28,876 nt of DNA from Asterionellopsis glacialis (taxonomy: Eukaryota > Bacillariophyta > Plagiogrammaphyceae > Rhaphoneidales > Asterionellopsidaceae). The notes under the pieces were generated by a model. The model was not told the DNA's origin, did no database searches, and worked only from the letters and a program-made list of their open reading frames with translations. Numbering within the stretch: position 1 is the first letter of the stretch; each line of letters begins with the position of its first letter. Shown in pieces: positions 1 through 9,863 of this stretch. The DNA is taken from positions 1 through 28,876 of the forward strand of contig WKLE02004282.1 of the NCBI GenBank assembly GCA_014885115.2. Direction: 5' to 3'. Position numbers and translations under genes: made by a program.

Positions 1-81
1 CGATTCATTGCGAATGACCCCAATACACCCAATCAGAAACAAAGCTATTAGTCGTAATGCAGTCCGACGACGATCTTTCAT
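1..81 (-). CDS. 5' end of an unidentified membrane or secreted protein, cut by the window edge
   Basis: Reading leftward from the ATG at 81-79, 27 codons stay open to the window edge. The protein starts MKDRRRTALRLIALFLIG and goes on with a few more apolar residues, then polar ones. A short basic stretch (KDRRR) followed by about 15 hydrophobic residues is the layout of a signal peptide or signal anchor, so the protein is probably secreted or a type II membrane protein. Nothing of the mature part is visible, so no function can be given. It would be transcribed away from the EF-hand gene and share its 1-kb upstream region. A chance ORF is possible because only 81 bases are seen. Confidence 0.45.
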   Translation of the reverse strand, partial: MKDRRRTALRLIALFLIGCIGVIRNES

Positions 82-426
82 GGTGTATCCGTACAGCAAG
101 TTTTATGAACTCTTTGTTTTTGATCAGCTTGCTTTGCTGCTTTGGTTTCGAAACTTGTGGAGAAGGTCTATTTTAGATCAGATGTACAGCTCGAAACAAC
201 CTTTGAAAGCATGGAATAAAATAAATAAAAAGAAGCCTGCAGAATAACAAGTGTGTTGGTTTCTTCGAAATTTGATAGGTCAATGAGGAGTAGCATCATC
301 CACATCTTTCCGGTGTGAAGTTATAGTACCTGGTCATGATGTGGCGTATTTAGCTTGGACCAACTGTATTACGAGAGTTTTACGATTACCTGGTACATGG
401 AAAAACACATCATGTTGTCTCTTTTT

Positions 427-496
427 GACCCAGTCATGCCAAAATAATAATATGAATAAAATTAATACGTCATGTGTACACAATTATGACTGGGTC
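427..496. repeat. 11-bp perfect inverted repeat with 48-bp spacer
   Basis: GACCCAGTCAT at 427-437 is repeated as its exact reverse complement ATGACTGGGTC at 486-496. Beyond the core the outer flanks stay partly complementary. The AT-rich spacer has no coding potential. It could be a small hairpin, a paired factor-binding site or a tiny remnant of a terminal-inverted-repeat element. I see no target-site duplication. Confidence 0.6.
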
Positions 497-631
497 GAAA
501 CGAGACATACACTCCCTACCATATTACTCCTCGTCGTTCCGATTTGAAAGCGATCTCGGAACAACTCGGAACTGACTGAAATTAATTTTGTCTGAAGTGC
601 ATAGGAAAGGTAAGTAGTGTAGACTTTCTTA

Positions 632-720
632 TAGACATTCATAACGAGGACTAAAATAGTACAGTGCATCTTACCTAGACATTCATAGACAGGACTAAAA
701 AATTATAGTGCATGATACCT
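632..720. repeat. Imperfect 44-bp tandem duplication
   Basis: The stretch starting TAGACATTCATA at 632 is repeated from 676, with a few substitutions and one inserted base. Both copies contain GGACTAAAA, AGTGCAT and a terminal TACC. It lies in the divergent upstream region of the EF-hand gene, just before the motif pair at 744-784. Confidence 0.7.
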
Positions 721-1146
721 AATATTATATCCTGCTGGTAATATACCAGGTATTAAAGTATTGTAACTGGTACTATACCAGGTAGACTAATTCATGGGAC
801 AAAACGGAGTGTATTTTCTTTTTCTTTTTCTCTCTTTTCAGTCTTGTCAAAGCGAACTCAACAAAACTCTCGCCGCCTCTTCATGTTTTCTGGGAGAACA
901 CTTCTTGATGTTACTCAGGTACCCAGGTACCAATTCCGAGTACGCTACGGTAGGTCCGGTACTGGGGTATTGTGACAGGCGTTTGGTGACGCCAACGAAC
1001 GAACACTAGAGGATTCTAGAGACTACCGGACAGAGTAAGCACATCTGTTGCATTGCATCTTGTTTCCTTCTCTTATTGAAACAAAACAACTTAAAAATAA
1101 AACTGCCTTTTCCACTTTCAACTATAATTGTAAAAAGACAATCACA

Positions 1147-1838
1147 ATGTTGATGTCTGGACGACACCAAGTTACATCATTAGTTCGTCGTTCCTTGTGC
1201 GTATCACGAACCAAAACAACGACATCCACAAGTTGGTGGAGTACGACTACATTGTCCAAAGCAACAAACTTTTCTCCTGCCTGGTCTACGTTTGACTCTA
1301 TTACTCCTACTGATTTTGGTATCGGTAGTATTCGAAGATTTTCAAACAAGAAAGAAGAAGACACGTTTCCAGCATTAGAAAAATTACGAAATGTTTTGGA
1401 AGAATACCGAAAAGCCAAGTAAGTACACTCTGAAGACTACCTGCCATATCTCTCTATACGAACATGGTTGTTTCTCTCGTTACTGTTTTTTGTTATATAT
1501 ACTGAATAACTTTAATATATATCTTCTTGGTGACTCTAATATCTTCATATATATTATTTGCATTTGCGTTGTTACAAAGTTTTTCACAAACATTACCATC
1601 ACGATCCGCCAAACAAATTTTAGAAGCCATGGATGAAGATGATGATGGTGTCATTACATCGGAAGAATTACAGCATTTTTTACAAAACATTGATGCACAA
1701 GATAAAGTTTCGACGGAAGAAATTGACGAAATTGTATCTAAATTAAAATCAAATTGTGGTAAAGGTATCCCTATAGTTGATGTTATAGAACGATACAAGA
1801 AACGTGGTCAGGGAAGAGATATTGGTTGGCATAAATAA
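1147..1838 (+). CDS. EF-hand protein, probably mitochondrial (two exons)
   Basis: Exons 1147-1418 and 1580-1838 join in frame to 176 residues. The 161-nt intron has donor GTAAGT at 1419 and acceptor AAAG at 1579; one codon is split and reads Asn. The second ATG of the frame, at 1147, is preferred over the one at 1048 because it gives a classic mitochondrial presequence (MLMSGRHQVTSLVRRSLCVS: Arg-, Ser- and Thr-rich, no acidic residue). A second basic patch (SIRRFSNKK) could be near a cleavage site. Residues 109-120, DEDDDGVITSEE, are a complete EF-hand calcium loop with Asp at 1, 3 and 5, Gly at 6, Ile at 8 and Glu at 12. Any second hand near residues 145-160 is degenerate. Calcium binding in mitochondria is inferred; the exact family is not recognised. 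The 3' end lies in a 71-bp tandem duplication. The gene is convergent with the VTC gene, 417 bp away. Confidence 0.75.
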
Positions 1839-1932
1839 TTTGAAAAAGAGAAAGAGTTCAACGATACAAGAAACGTGGTCAGGGAAGAGATATTGGTTGG
1901 CATAAATAATTTGAAAAAGAGAAAGAGTTCAA
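1789..1932. repeat. Perfect 71-bp tandem duplication across the EF-hand stop codon
   Basis: Positions 1790-1860 and 1861-1931 are identical, and the match at period 71 runs one base further on each side. The unit holds the last 15 codons and the stop of the EF-hand gene plus 22 bases of trailer. Translation ends in the first copy, so the second is now 3' UTR or intergenic. With no mismatch, the event is recent or maintained by conversion; an assembly or polymerase artefact cannot be excluded from sequence alone. Confidence 0.95.
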
Positions 1933-2255
1933 GGAGATATATAGAAGTAGACAAGCAAGGTAAAATTAATATTTAAGGATGTAAAGATCTTTAAAGAGAA
2001 AGAAAGGAGAGCAGGGACGCTGGCATTTTAGAGTCGGACGAATAGAAGTAGTACCCACTAATTGAAACCTAAAAGTTACCTGGTAAACATATACACACAT
2101 TCGTGAGTTTCTACATGGAATGATTTGTCAACCACAAATAGCTAAAGTCCCCCCTTGCTCTGGCCGTGCGTACAAAGAGAGTTTACATTCATCGGTCTAT
2201 TGTTGTATTTTCTTAAGTGTCTCCATCCATGCATTCGCTTTGTGCTCCCCCCCCT
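1839..2255. other. Convergent intergenic region
   Basis: It separates the 3' ends of the EF-hand gene (plus) and the VTC gene (minus). The first 94 bases are the second copy of the 71-bp duplication. A TACCTGGTA motif lies at 2077-2085, the only exact copy between two converging genes. I see no gene. Confidence 0.6.
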
Positions 2256-4953
2256 TTAAAGTTCTGGTTCGTACACTGCAATTTGATAAACTTTGGAAAA
2301 GAAATTCACCAACAACACAACACATACCACTGACCCAAGCAAGATGGGACCACGTGGATCATCCCATAATCCTGGTGAATTACTTTTAATTCGATCAGCT
2401 CTCCATAAAAAGACATGAAGTGCATACAAACAAAAGCCCAAGGATATAGGTAATAGTAACATGGCATACCAATGTGCCCAACTTGCACTTTCTTCAGCAC
2501 TAAATGCCAAGATACCTGTAGCAATAGTATACAATGTTACACCTGCATGTAACCAATGTAAAAACGTACGCTCATTAGCAAAGAATACCTTGGGTTCAAT
2601 TTTGCCAGGTCCTCCTGCAGAACCGGGCGTAGTAGGGATAACCATGGTTTCATAAAATGCATTATGGGGTGAACAAAACGGAAATAACCAACCGCCAATT
2701 GAATCTTCACCAAAGCAACCATCATCATCTTGTAAGAAAGCTGCTGCTGCCGCCTCCTCCTCTTCATCTAAATCAGCATCACCATAGAAATTCGCACCAT
2801 AATTCGAAACAGGTACTAACTTGTTGCTATTGTTGTTCTTTTGATTCTTTGTTGTTCTGGTGTTCGTTGATGCAGTTTTTTCAGGTGAAGAGGATGTTCC
2901 AGCTACTGCCGCCGCCGCTGCAGCAGCTGCTTTGCTAGGTGAAGCTATGGATGCTTCATCACCATTAATAGGCACCAAGATACGTTCAGCACCACATTGT
3001 AAAAGTGAATCACGTACACTTATATCATCGATCCAATAAGGGACACTTCTTACATCTTCAGGTAATAATGCTGCACATCCATGAAGAAATTTAGAAAATT
3101 TGTGTACTTCATACAACAATCCTGAATTTTGTAAATCAGATACCCACTTGGGTGGTTTGTTGGTACGTGTAGTACCATCGCCATTCAAGTCTAATTTGAT
3201 TTCCAGCACTGCATGAGGAAATCTTGTAATTTCGGTATTGGACAATTCAGCACTATTGTCACGATGCCATACAGTTTTATTTTTCAAATCATATCCACGT
3301 TCTGAAATCATACATAAATTAGTATCTAAATTGACACGTACAGTCGAATCAAATGGAATTTGAAATGCTGTTCTCATATATTGTGTCCTCATGGTGGGGA
3401 CCAACTGTTTCGAGGCAATCACTTGCGTAATTTCACGGGTCAAGTATTCCCATTCCTCAACTTCTGCGGGTGCCATTCCTTTTTCTTCTACCATGTCAGT
3501 TTTCATTTGGTCAATAGGATACGTATCATTCATAAAATGTTGAACTTCTTTTTCCTTGATCTGTTATATTTGTGAGTCAGTCGATCAATTAGAAAAGAGT
3601 TAGGCGCAAACATACACTCGCACACGATGGAACCCACTGCGCATCCAACGCTGTTGGATATCGTTTTGTTTAAAAGAACTTACCAAAATTCGTTCTCTCA
3701 CACTGGTTTCACCTGTCCATTTTTCACGATGTGTCAATCGTTCCATATATACATCATCTGGATCAGTTGCTCCATACCAACGTAGTCGCAAGGCAATGGA
3801 ACCCGGTGAGGCCTTTTCATCTAACCGTCCATGGTACAATTCTAATTGATCGTTATCCAAATACACACTATTAGTCAATTGTGAATCACTTTCACCTGTA
3901 GATGTTTTCTGTAAGTAGACAGGTAAATGCCGCAAGATGGCATATTTCACACGGGAAACATCTTCTGTCTTTACCCAATACTTTGTAGTAGATCGTATGG
4001 CATTCTCATGTGGCTGTTGTGGTTGCTGTTGATAGAATGATGCATTGGTTTTTAGGATGGGATTATTGGCAGCATCCGGTGGATTTTGTGGATTCATGAC
4101 AGGCGTTGTGCTTTCCACCACATCCTTTCTCAAAGTACTATAAATAGCACTTAATCGTATCACCACATCGGAATAATCCCCACGTACCCATGCCTGCGCA
4201 TGTAATCGTGATACATAAAATTCACGACATGGATGATTCATCACATACTTGTCATGCTTTTTCAATATCTTATGAAATCCCATAAAATTAATATTGACAT
4301 ACTTTTCTAATCTTAAAAATTTTTCAGCAACTTCATCTGTACGAATTAATAACAAGGTGGACGTTGAAGCAGTAACAGATTCTTCCTCCTCCCCTTCCTC
4401 TTCTTCCTCCAAAGAATTCTGAAAAAGTAACTTTTCAATATCTGAAATTTTTTGTCGTAATTTGGTTACTTCAGTCAAGGTAAATTGTTCAACTTTAGAA
4501 ATTTCAGATTCAATAGCCTTCAGGAAAGCTTCTTCTGTAATAGTTATATTATCTTGTGGTTGTCCTTGTGCATTTGTAGGTGGTGGTGTTGTTAACGATA
4601 CTTGACGATTTGTCAAGGAATCACTGTTCGTATCATTTTAATGTTTTTTGAAGGGGGTGTTTTGTTCATATGAGTTTAAATTAAAAAAAAGGCAACATGA
4701 ACATGATGATAAAAAATTCATATAATATTTAGTTTGTTTCTTCAAAATTAGATTTGATCTAAAAATGGAAGAAAAAAACCCGAACTCGGTTGGATGGCTC
4801 AAACTGAACCTGACTTTTTGTTGGTGACACTTACCTTGCAGGAGCTCTTGTACTCAAATCGCGAATAATGTCATCCAAGTGTTTGTAATCAAGATATGGA
4901 TCAGGACCATATTCAGGTGCAATGTTCTCTTTCAAATGTTGTCCGTACTTCAT
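2256..4953 (-). CDS. VTC4: VTC polyphosphate polymerase: SPX, VTC catalytic and DUF202 domains in one chain
   Basis: Three minus-strand exons, 4953-4835, 4623-3684 and 3560-2256, give 787 residues. Introns are 4834-4624 (211 nt) and 3683-3561 (123 nt), both GTAAGT...AACAG and phase-consistent. The protein opens MKYGQHLKENIAPEYG, a typical SPX start. The inositol-pyrophosphate-binding helix NFMGFHKILKKHDK is at 152-165. The VTC domain starts at KYWV (about 254) and contains RLRWYG (Arg319, Arg321), THREKWTGE, RTAFQIP (Arg416), VRVNLD (Arg428), AVLEIKL (Glu473) and KFSKFLHG (Lys510). A low-complexity linker (about 550-670; Ala, Asn and acidic runs) leads to DUF202 with three membrane spans near 687-706, 714-739 and 757-778. 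In yeast the VTC complex makes polyphosphate from ATP and moves it into the vacuole under SPX control. Here SPX, polymerase and membrane parts share one polypeptide, as in Vtc4. One substrate-site Lys of yeast Vtc4 appears replaced by Leu336, so a Vtc2/3-like accessory role is possible. The symbol names the closest yeast type. Confidence 0.92.
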
Positions 4954-5169
4954 CGTGACAACGGCTTCGTTTTTGGTGATTGACAACACAAGAAGGAAAT
5001 CAAGCAGGAGAGAAAAAAAGATAAAAGAATTGATAAGAGCTCGGAGTGAGAGAAGCCAGAGAAAAAAAAGGATTTTCCCTCCATGAAATCCATCTTCAAG
5101 AAGTGGATACGGAAGCTGTACTCAAAAAGGGCAGACAAACAGACTAGACATATTTTTCGTCAGACAAAC

Positions 5170-5177
5170 GTATATAC
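5170..5177. promoter_or_regulatory. Candidate P1BS phosphate-starvation element upstream of the VTC gene
   Basis: GTATATAC fits the plant PHR1-binding consensus GNATATNC and lies 217 bp upstream of the VTC start codon. Such sites mark phosphate-starvation genes in plants, and a related MYB factor (PSR1-like) acts in algae. The consensus is short: at this base composition roughly ten matches would be expected in the window by chance, so this is a hypothesis carried mainly by its position. Confidence 0.25.
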
Positions 5178-5278
5178 ATATCAGAAAAAAAGTAAAAAAC
5201 CAAGAAAAAGTCTTTTGTCTCTCACAGAAGATTTCAAACAAGAATTCCTCAGCGTCTATTAGAAGAGAAGTGTATGAG

Positions 5279-5532
5279 GGGAGGACAGACCGTAGGGATA
5301 GTCATAGTTGTAGTGTAAAGTTACTCTCTCTAGAGAGAGAGGATCAACTAACGTGTGATCAGGGGGTTTCCACAGGTTTTTTGGCTTCGTTGCATTGTTG
5401 TTGTTGCTGAGGAAGAGTAAAAAGGTGCTCAGAACTTGTTGAAACCCACCGATCACACGTTAGTTGATCCTCTCTCTCTAGAGAGAGTAACTTTACACTA
5501 CAACTATGACTATCCCTACGATCTGTCCCTCC
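5279..5532. repeat. Long inverted repeat (perfect 70-bp core, about 90-bp loop)
   Basis: Positions 5291-5360 are the exact reverse complement of 5451-5520. The match continues with mismatches outward to about 5279 and 5532 and inward to about 5373 and 5438 (GGGTTTC against GAAACCC). Each arm contains a smaller palindrome, CTCTCTAGAGAG. The loop is GC-poor with a TTG run and codes for nothing recognisable. It lies 330-580 bp upstream of the VTC start, in the divergent region shared with the CRAL-TRIO gene. It may be a foldback or MITE-type element or a source of hairpin RNA. I see no clear target-site duplication. Confidence 0.95.
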
Positions 5533-6983
5533 CTCAGTGTAGATCGACCAGGCATCAAACTTCGGGGAGTGGTGTGGTTGAGTACCGTCTGTCTGATATA
5601 ATAGTTGACGCATCAATTTTAGGAGTCTGTTTTCACCCCAGACATCTATATACTGTTCGAAAGCTCTTGTTCTCTAAATCACGAATATTGCCAGCAAGAA
5701 GACCAGTTCCAGGTTTGAACGTGAATGTGTATCCAAATAAAATTACTTAGATTGAAATAAAAGTTATAAACAATCCATTGGAAAATGTAACGGCTTTTGT
5801 GAAACTCCGAAAATAATCATGCAGAAAATAGCGCCAAGAGGAAAAAAAAAGAAAAGGTCTTCCAGCAATAAAATTTCCAAGAATCAAACACACAATCATC
5901 AGTGCTTGCAAATTAAGAGCAATTCTTTGTCTTCTTCAAAGAATGCCCCTACCACAAATGTTTACTGAAAAGCTGAAAAGGTCGAAAAGTTCTTGGCGAC
6001 ATCACGGGGACAAGTCTTAAAAAGGAGGCCCTTCACCGAGGCATGTAAAAAAAAAACTTGCCTACTGTACTTGAAAATAGCTGTTTCAGTACAAGATGAA
6101 ACAGCTTACCAAGAACACTTTTAAAAAACATAGCATCACACACATAATAGAAATTCGATTGCCCCAAAATGAAAGGGCCGTATGTTAAATATTTTTTGTG
6201 TACAGCATGTCAATTTAAAAGGAAAAAGGGCTATATATTTGAAATGACGTAAGTATCTGATTGGATGTAATTATGATGCCTGATTAAAATGTAACGAATT
6301 AAATACCAAACACGATAGTAATTGATGTTTTGAACTTAGGTGATAAAATACTGAAAATATTTTTCAATACATATTTCAACAGAAAGGAGTAAATCCGATT
6401 AATTAGGATGTCGCTACTATGAACATAAATTGTCGGTTAAATAAAATGAATAATCTTGATTCCTTAAATCTTCTCTTTTTAGATTAGATAGGTGAATGTT
6501 GCTACTACTTGTATAGTCAATAATAGACAATTATGGTGAAGGGTATATAATTAAGAACGCAAGGTTTTGACGCTACCTACGTGCACTTATTATAATTAAA
6601 AGTTCATCAAAGTACCTGGTATTAATAAGAGTTTTTTCCCTCTCGATCTGGAGCAGAGGTCCTTCTATGCTGGAACTACCAGGTACATAATCCTACGAAG
6701 GACCTACCTGTACCTTGTAGAGGTACATACTGGTACTAGCTGTTCATTGCAACACGGTTTTTTGCTTTCGTTTTCCTTCAGAACACATGGACACTCACAT
6801 CACATCATTGAAGGCTTATTTGATATTGTTGCGACTTGTGACCTGGCTCGATAGCAGACACCACACACTTCCTGTTTGCCTCTGTCTACATAGCAGATAA
6901 AAAACATAACCACCATCAAGCAAACGAACATCCTACAATAGTCATATTCAACTTCTAATTCGGCTCATAAGAAACGCAACAAG
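5533..6983. other. Intergenic region upstream of the CRAL-TRIO gene
   Basis: About 1.45 kb, AT-rich, no gene seen. A short perfect stem (AGCTGTTTC at 6079-6087 with GAAACAGCT at 6098-6106, 10-base loop) and two TACCWGGTA motifs (6613-6621, 6678-6686) within a GGTAC-rich stretch 6610-6740 stand out. The last 200 bases probably hold the core promoter and leader of the downstream gene. Confidence 0.55.
6613..6686. promoter_or_regulatory. TACCWGGTA motif pair upstream of the CRAL-TRIO gene
   Basis: TACCTGGTA at 6613-6621 and TACCAGGTA at 6678-6686 lie 298-371 bp before the ATG at 6984. Related TACTGGTAC and AGGTAC words follow to 6740. The spacing is similar to that before the EF-hand and KIX genes. 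Confidence 0.45.
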
Positions 6984-8319
6984 ATGATGTCAAAACTGAA
7001 GTGTTTACCACCATGCCTTGCATGGGAACCGCTGTTAAATTATAAGAAACTTCGTCAAGAAGTGTTTTCCTCATTAACAGAAGAAGAACGTCGCAATGTG
7101 ACACAAGATTTGTATGGACGTAACGAAGAAATTCAAGAAACACCCGAATTCATATCCCGTCACCTGCACAAATTTCAAGAAGAATTGGATAAATTTCAAG
7201 AAACCGGCAACGTCCATGGCAGCTGTAGCAGTGGCAACCAATCATCATGCTGCTACAACATCAATTGTGAAGCCTACGAATTAGCATTATTTGTCAATCC
7301 TACGTACGTATCTAGTTCCGATTTTAGAATACAATTTCTAAGAGCCGATAAATTCAATACAAAAGCAGCTGCGAAACGTTTCATCAAGTATTGGGATCGT
7401 AAAGTCGAATTATTTGGCACCGACAAGGCCTTTCGTAAACTTTCTATACATGACTTGAGTCCTGAAGATAATGCTGCCTTGGCGATGGGTGGATTACGTT
7501 GGTTACCCATATTAGATGAAACAGGTCGTATCTTTTTTTCCTTTCGTCGATATTGGGATAATCGTCCAACGCACAAAGATAGTATGGTAAGTGCAGAAGA
7601 AAATTTGTCATTATCATTGTTTGGTTATTGGACGATGATCATTTTGTTTTCAGGGTCAGTAACTAACGCATAACAACAACAACAACAACTGTCTAATACA
7701 TCATCTTCTTGATCGTCCTTCTGTATAATAACAGCTTCGTCTCTTGTGGTGGATAGCGCATACAGCTTTAGAAGATCCTATTGATGGTGATACTTTCCAA
7801 AAGAAAGGATTTGTCGCTATTGTTAGTTCTGGTTTACCAGATAGTGCCTATTTCTCCATGTTGTTTTCCGGAACCAAGGATACGGATAATGCAAACCAAC
7901 AACAGCAGCAACAACAACATCAACACGAAGGCAATAGTAGAGCAGACAAAAAGATTCGACCCCGTTCGGGTGTAGATGTCGATGTTGGTGCTGCCATGGT
8001 GGAAGATGCACAACATTCATTACCTATCCGGATTGCGGCTTTTCATCATTTTTTACATTCTTCCAATAGGTTTCAAGAATTTTTATCCGATCATTTGCTA
8101 TGTCTATTGAATGATGATTTACGAGCACGATATCGACGTTACGTCGGTGGAACGACCAAAGAAAATTTAGATAAATTAGCGGAACATGGGATCTATCCAG
8201 ATATGGTGCCATTGGAATTAGGTGGTGAATTTGATTTCAATTATCAAGCATGGCTGCAACGCAAACGCGAGGAAGGAGAAAATTTGCTCGATAATGACAC
8301 TAAACCAATGCTACCGTGA
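6984..8319 (+). CDS. CRAL-TRIO (Sec14-like) lipid-transfer domain protein, two exons
   Basis: Exons 6984-7586 and 7735-8319 give 395 residues. The 148-nt intron is GTAAGT...AACAG in phase 0, joining ...HKDSM to LRLLWW. Two consecutive ATGs open the frame and the first is used. An N-terminal helix region with charged coils (20-72) precedes a CRAL-TRIO N motif at 113-145 (RIQFLRADKFNTKAAAKRFI). The lipid-binding fold follows: GLRWLPILDETGR (170-182), GFVAIVSSG (226-234), PIRIAAFHHFLHSSN (298-312) and the closing GIYPDMVPLELGGEFDF (353-369), which matches the usual end of the domain. A Gln/His run with charged residues (about 255-275) interrupts the domain, probably as a surface loop. Family members bind a hydrophobic ligand such as a phosphoinositide or tocopherol and move it between membranes; the ligand here cannot be told. 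There is no signal peptide, so it is probably cytosolic. Confidence 0.85.
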
Positions 8320-9068
8320 ACAGCACAAGAATGTCAGCAAGACAGCATCAGCAGTAAGACATTTATACTCATCCTCATCAGGTAATACCGATACCAAGAA
8401 TTTTAGCTAGAAAACCTTGGCTACAGTATGATTGGTTTGAGAATTAAGATAATGGGAAAATGGTATGATAGTATCATTCAGAAATAAACTTGACTCCTTT
8501 ATAAAAACGGGACTAGGCACGGTGACCAAAAATTAAGGCATGAGCAAGTGTGTTCTTCGTTTTTGCATGTGACACTGGAATGCGGATACAATGTTCTATG
8601 GTGTTTGAGAAAACAGTACGGTATCAGATATAACTAAAACTTCAGACTCGACATGTGCAGGAAGAAAAAGTTTGGATCAATGATACATTTTGGAAATACA
8701 TAGAAAACATTATAGTGATTTAGTGATCATATTATTTTGAAGAATTACATTCCTTGAATGATCATATTTTCGTTTGCTATATTCACCGGATTCAAACATA
8801 AGGGGAAATTCCGATGCTTGAAAGTGAACACTTGAACGGTAACGGAATCCTCAACCAATAGCTTATCATAGTATTATTTCATATTTTTTGACCTTGAGGT
8901 CTAATCCTGTTTGTGGATTCATATTTTCTTCCCAGTATGGATTGTAGAGCGTCTGTCAGTCGCTATCTATTGATGGTTTATCTCGCTTGTGGCTACCGGA
9001 GCTACCAGTATAAAGTCTACGGTACCGGTGCCAGGTAGGACCTGTGATCGTCGTGATCGCCTTGTGAG

Positions 9069-9236
9069 ATGCGGACGTTGGGCAAACGGCACAAGGCCAT
9101 CATCACCTCAAAGATTTCTTTGGTCGTTAAAAAAAAAAGTTCTCTGCGACGAGTGATGTCTACCTTTACGACAGCCGGTAAAATGATCTCCTGCGACTGT
9201 AGATTTCAAATTGAAAGGCTTCATGGAAAATGGTAG
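9069..9236 (+). CDS. Small basic ORF, 55 aa, doubtful
   Basis: An ATG-started frame of 55 codons begins MRTLGKRHKAIITSKISL and is strongly basic (many Lys and Arg), with one CDC pair near the end. It follows directly after a GGTACC-rich patch like those found before other genes here. No family is recognised and the length is within chance expectation, so it is recorded only as a candidate. Confidence 0.15.
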   Translation: MRTLGKRHKAIITSKISLVVKKKSSLRRVMSTFTTAGKMISCDCRFQIERLHGKW

Positions 9237-9863
9237 TCTATACTCTTTCTAGAGTAGACACGAGGTCAGTAGAAGGACGATGAACCTCGAAAATGCCAGA
9301 ATATTTCGTTTCGGCAGACTACGCTGTACCTGAGGATGAATGTTTTCTTTGTTGCTTATTGATTGAATACACGGGGCTTGTCAGGTCAAATTTTTAAAAC
9401 TCTTCACTCTCTCTCTTTATCTCTATGAGTCATATCCATTGATGATCGAACTTGAGGATAAAAACCAACGGATGTATCAATTTATTTGTTCAATTGACGA
9501 CAATTTATGTTTACGCTAGATAGTATCTGAGGATATCAAAAACTCTAGAAAAGATAGAAGGAGAGATATATGTAGAGAGAAAGACCCCACTCTACAAAGG
9601 GAGCTACTTCGTTTCTAAGTCCTTGCTGGATATTTCTAACACATAATCTTCTTTTTCTTTGTCAAAATGTTTTGGCTTGCAGCATGAGAGCTAAGTCTAA
9701 ATATATAAGGTGTACACAGATACCTCTCTAGATTAAATCTCTCAGTTAGTAAACTACATTGTAAAAATTGGTGATGTGATGAAACAGAAACACAGAAAGG
9801 AAATGTATCATTGATGTCCTATATCAATACATAGGTGATTGATTATCGTCAAGACAATGCTCT

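Larger units (their letters stand above)
387..784. promoter_or_regulatory. TACCWGGTA motif cluster upstream of the EF-hand gene
   Basis: Exact copies of the 9-mer TACC(A/T)GGTA lie at 387-395, 744-752 and 776-784, that is 363-760 bp before the ATG at 1147. The reverse complement of the motif is the same pattern, so orientation cannot be told. The function is unknown; a binding site for a dimeric factor is an inference from symmetry and position. Confidence 0.45.
82..1146. other. Intergenic region between two divergent genes
   Basis: About 1.06 kb without a convincing gene. It holds three exact TACCWGGTA motifs (387-395, 744-752, 776-784), a related TACCTGGT at 327-334, a GGTACC-rich stretch near 917-932, an 11-bp inverted repeat (427-437 with 486-496) and an imperfect 44-bp tandem repeat (632-720). 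It probably carries the promoters of both flanking genes. The short open frames here have no protein-like composition. Confidence 0.6.

Noticed and set aside
1048..1146. Upstream in-frame ATG of the EF-hand gene
   Set aside because: The added 33 residues contain an acidic residue and no targeting pattern, while the ATG at 1147 starts a classic mitochondrial presequence.
5655..5700. A stretch resembling part of VTC exon 1 (AGCTCTTGT, AAATC.CGAATA words also at 4843-4880)
   Set aside because: The likeness covers about 40 bases at roughly 75% and does not extend on either side, so a duplicated SPX exon is not supported.
5436..5750. Open frame of about 100 codons on the plus strand and its mirror on the minus strand
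   Set aside because: Both run through the arms of the long inverted repeat, which explains why the two strands encode the same residues. They have no protein-like composition.
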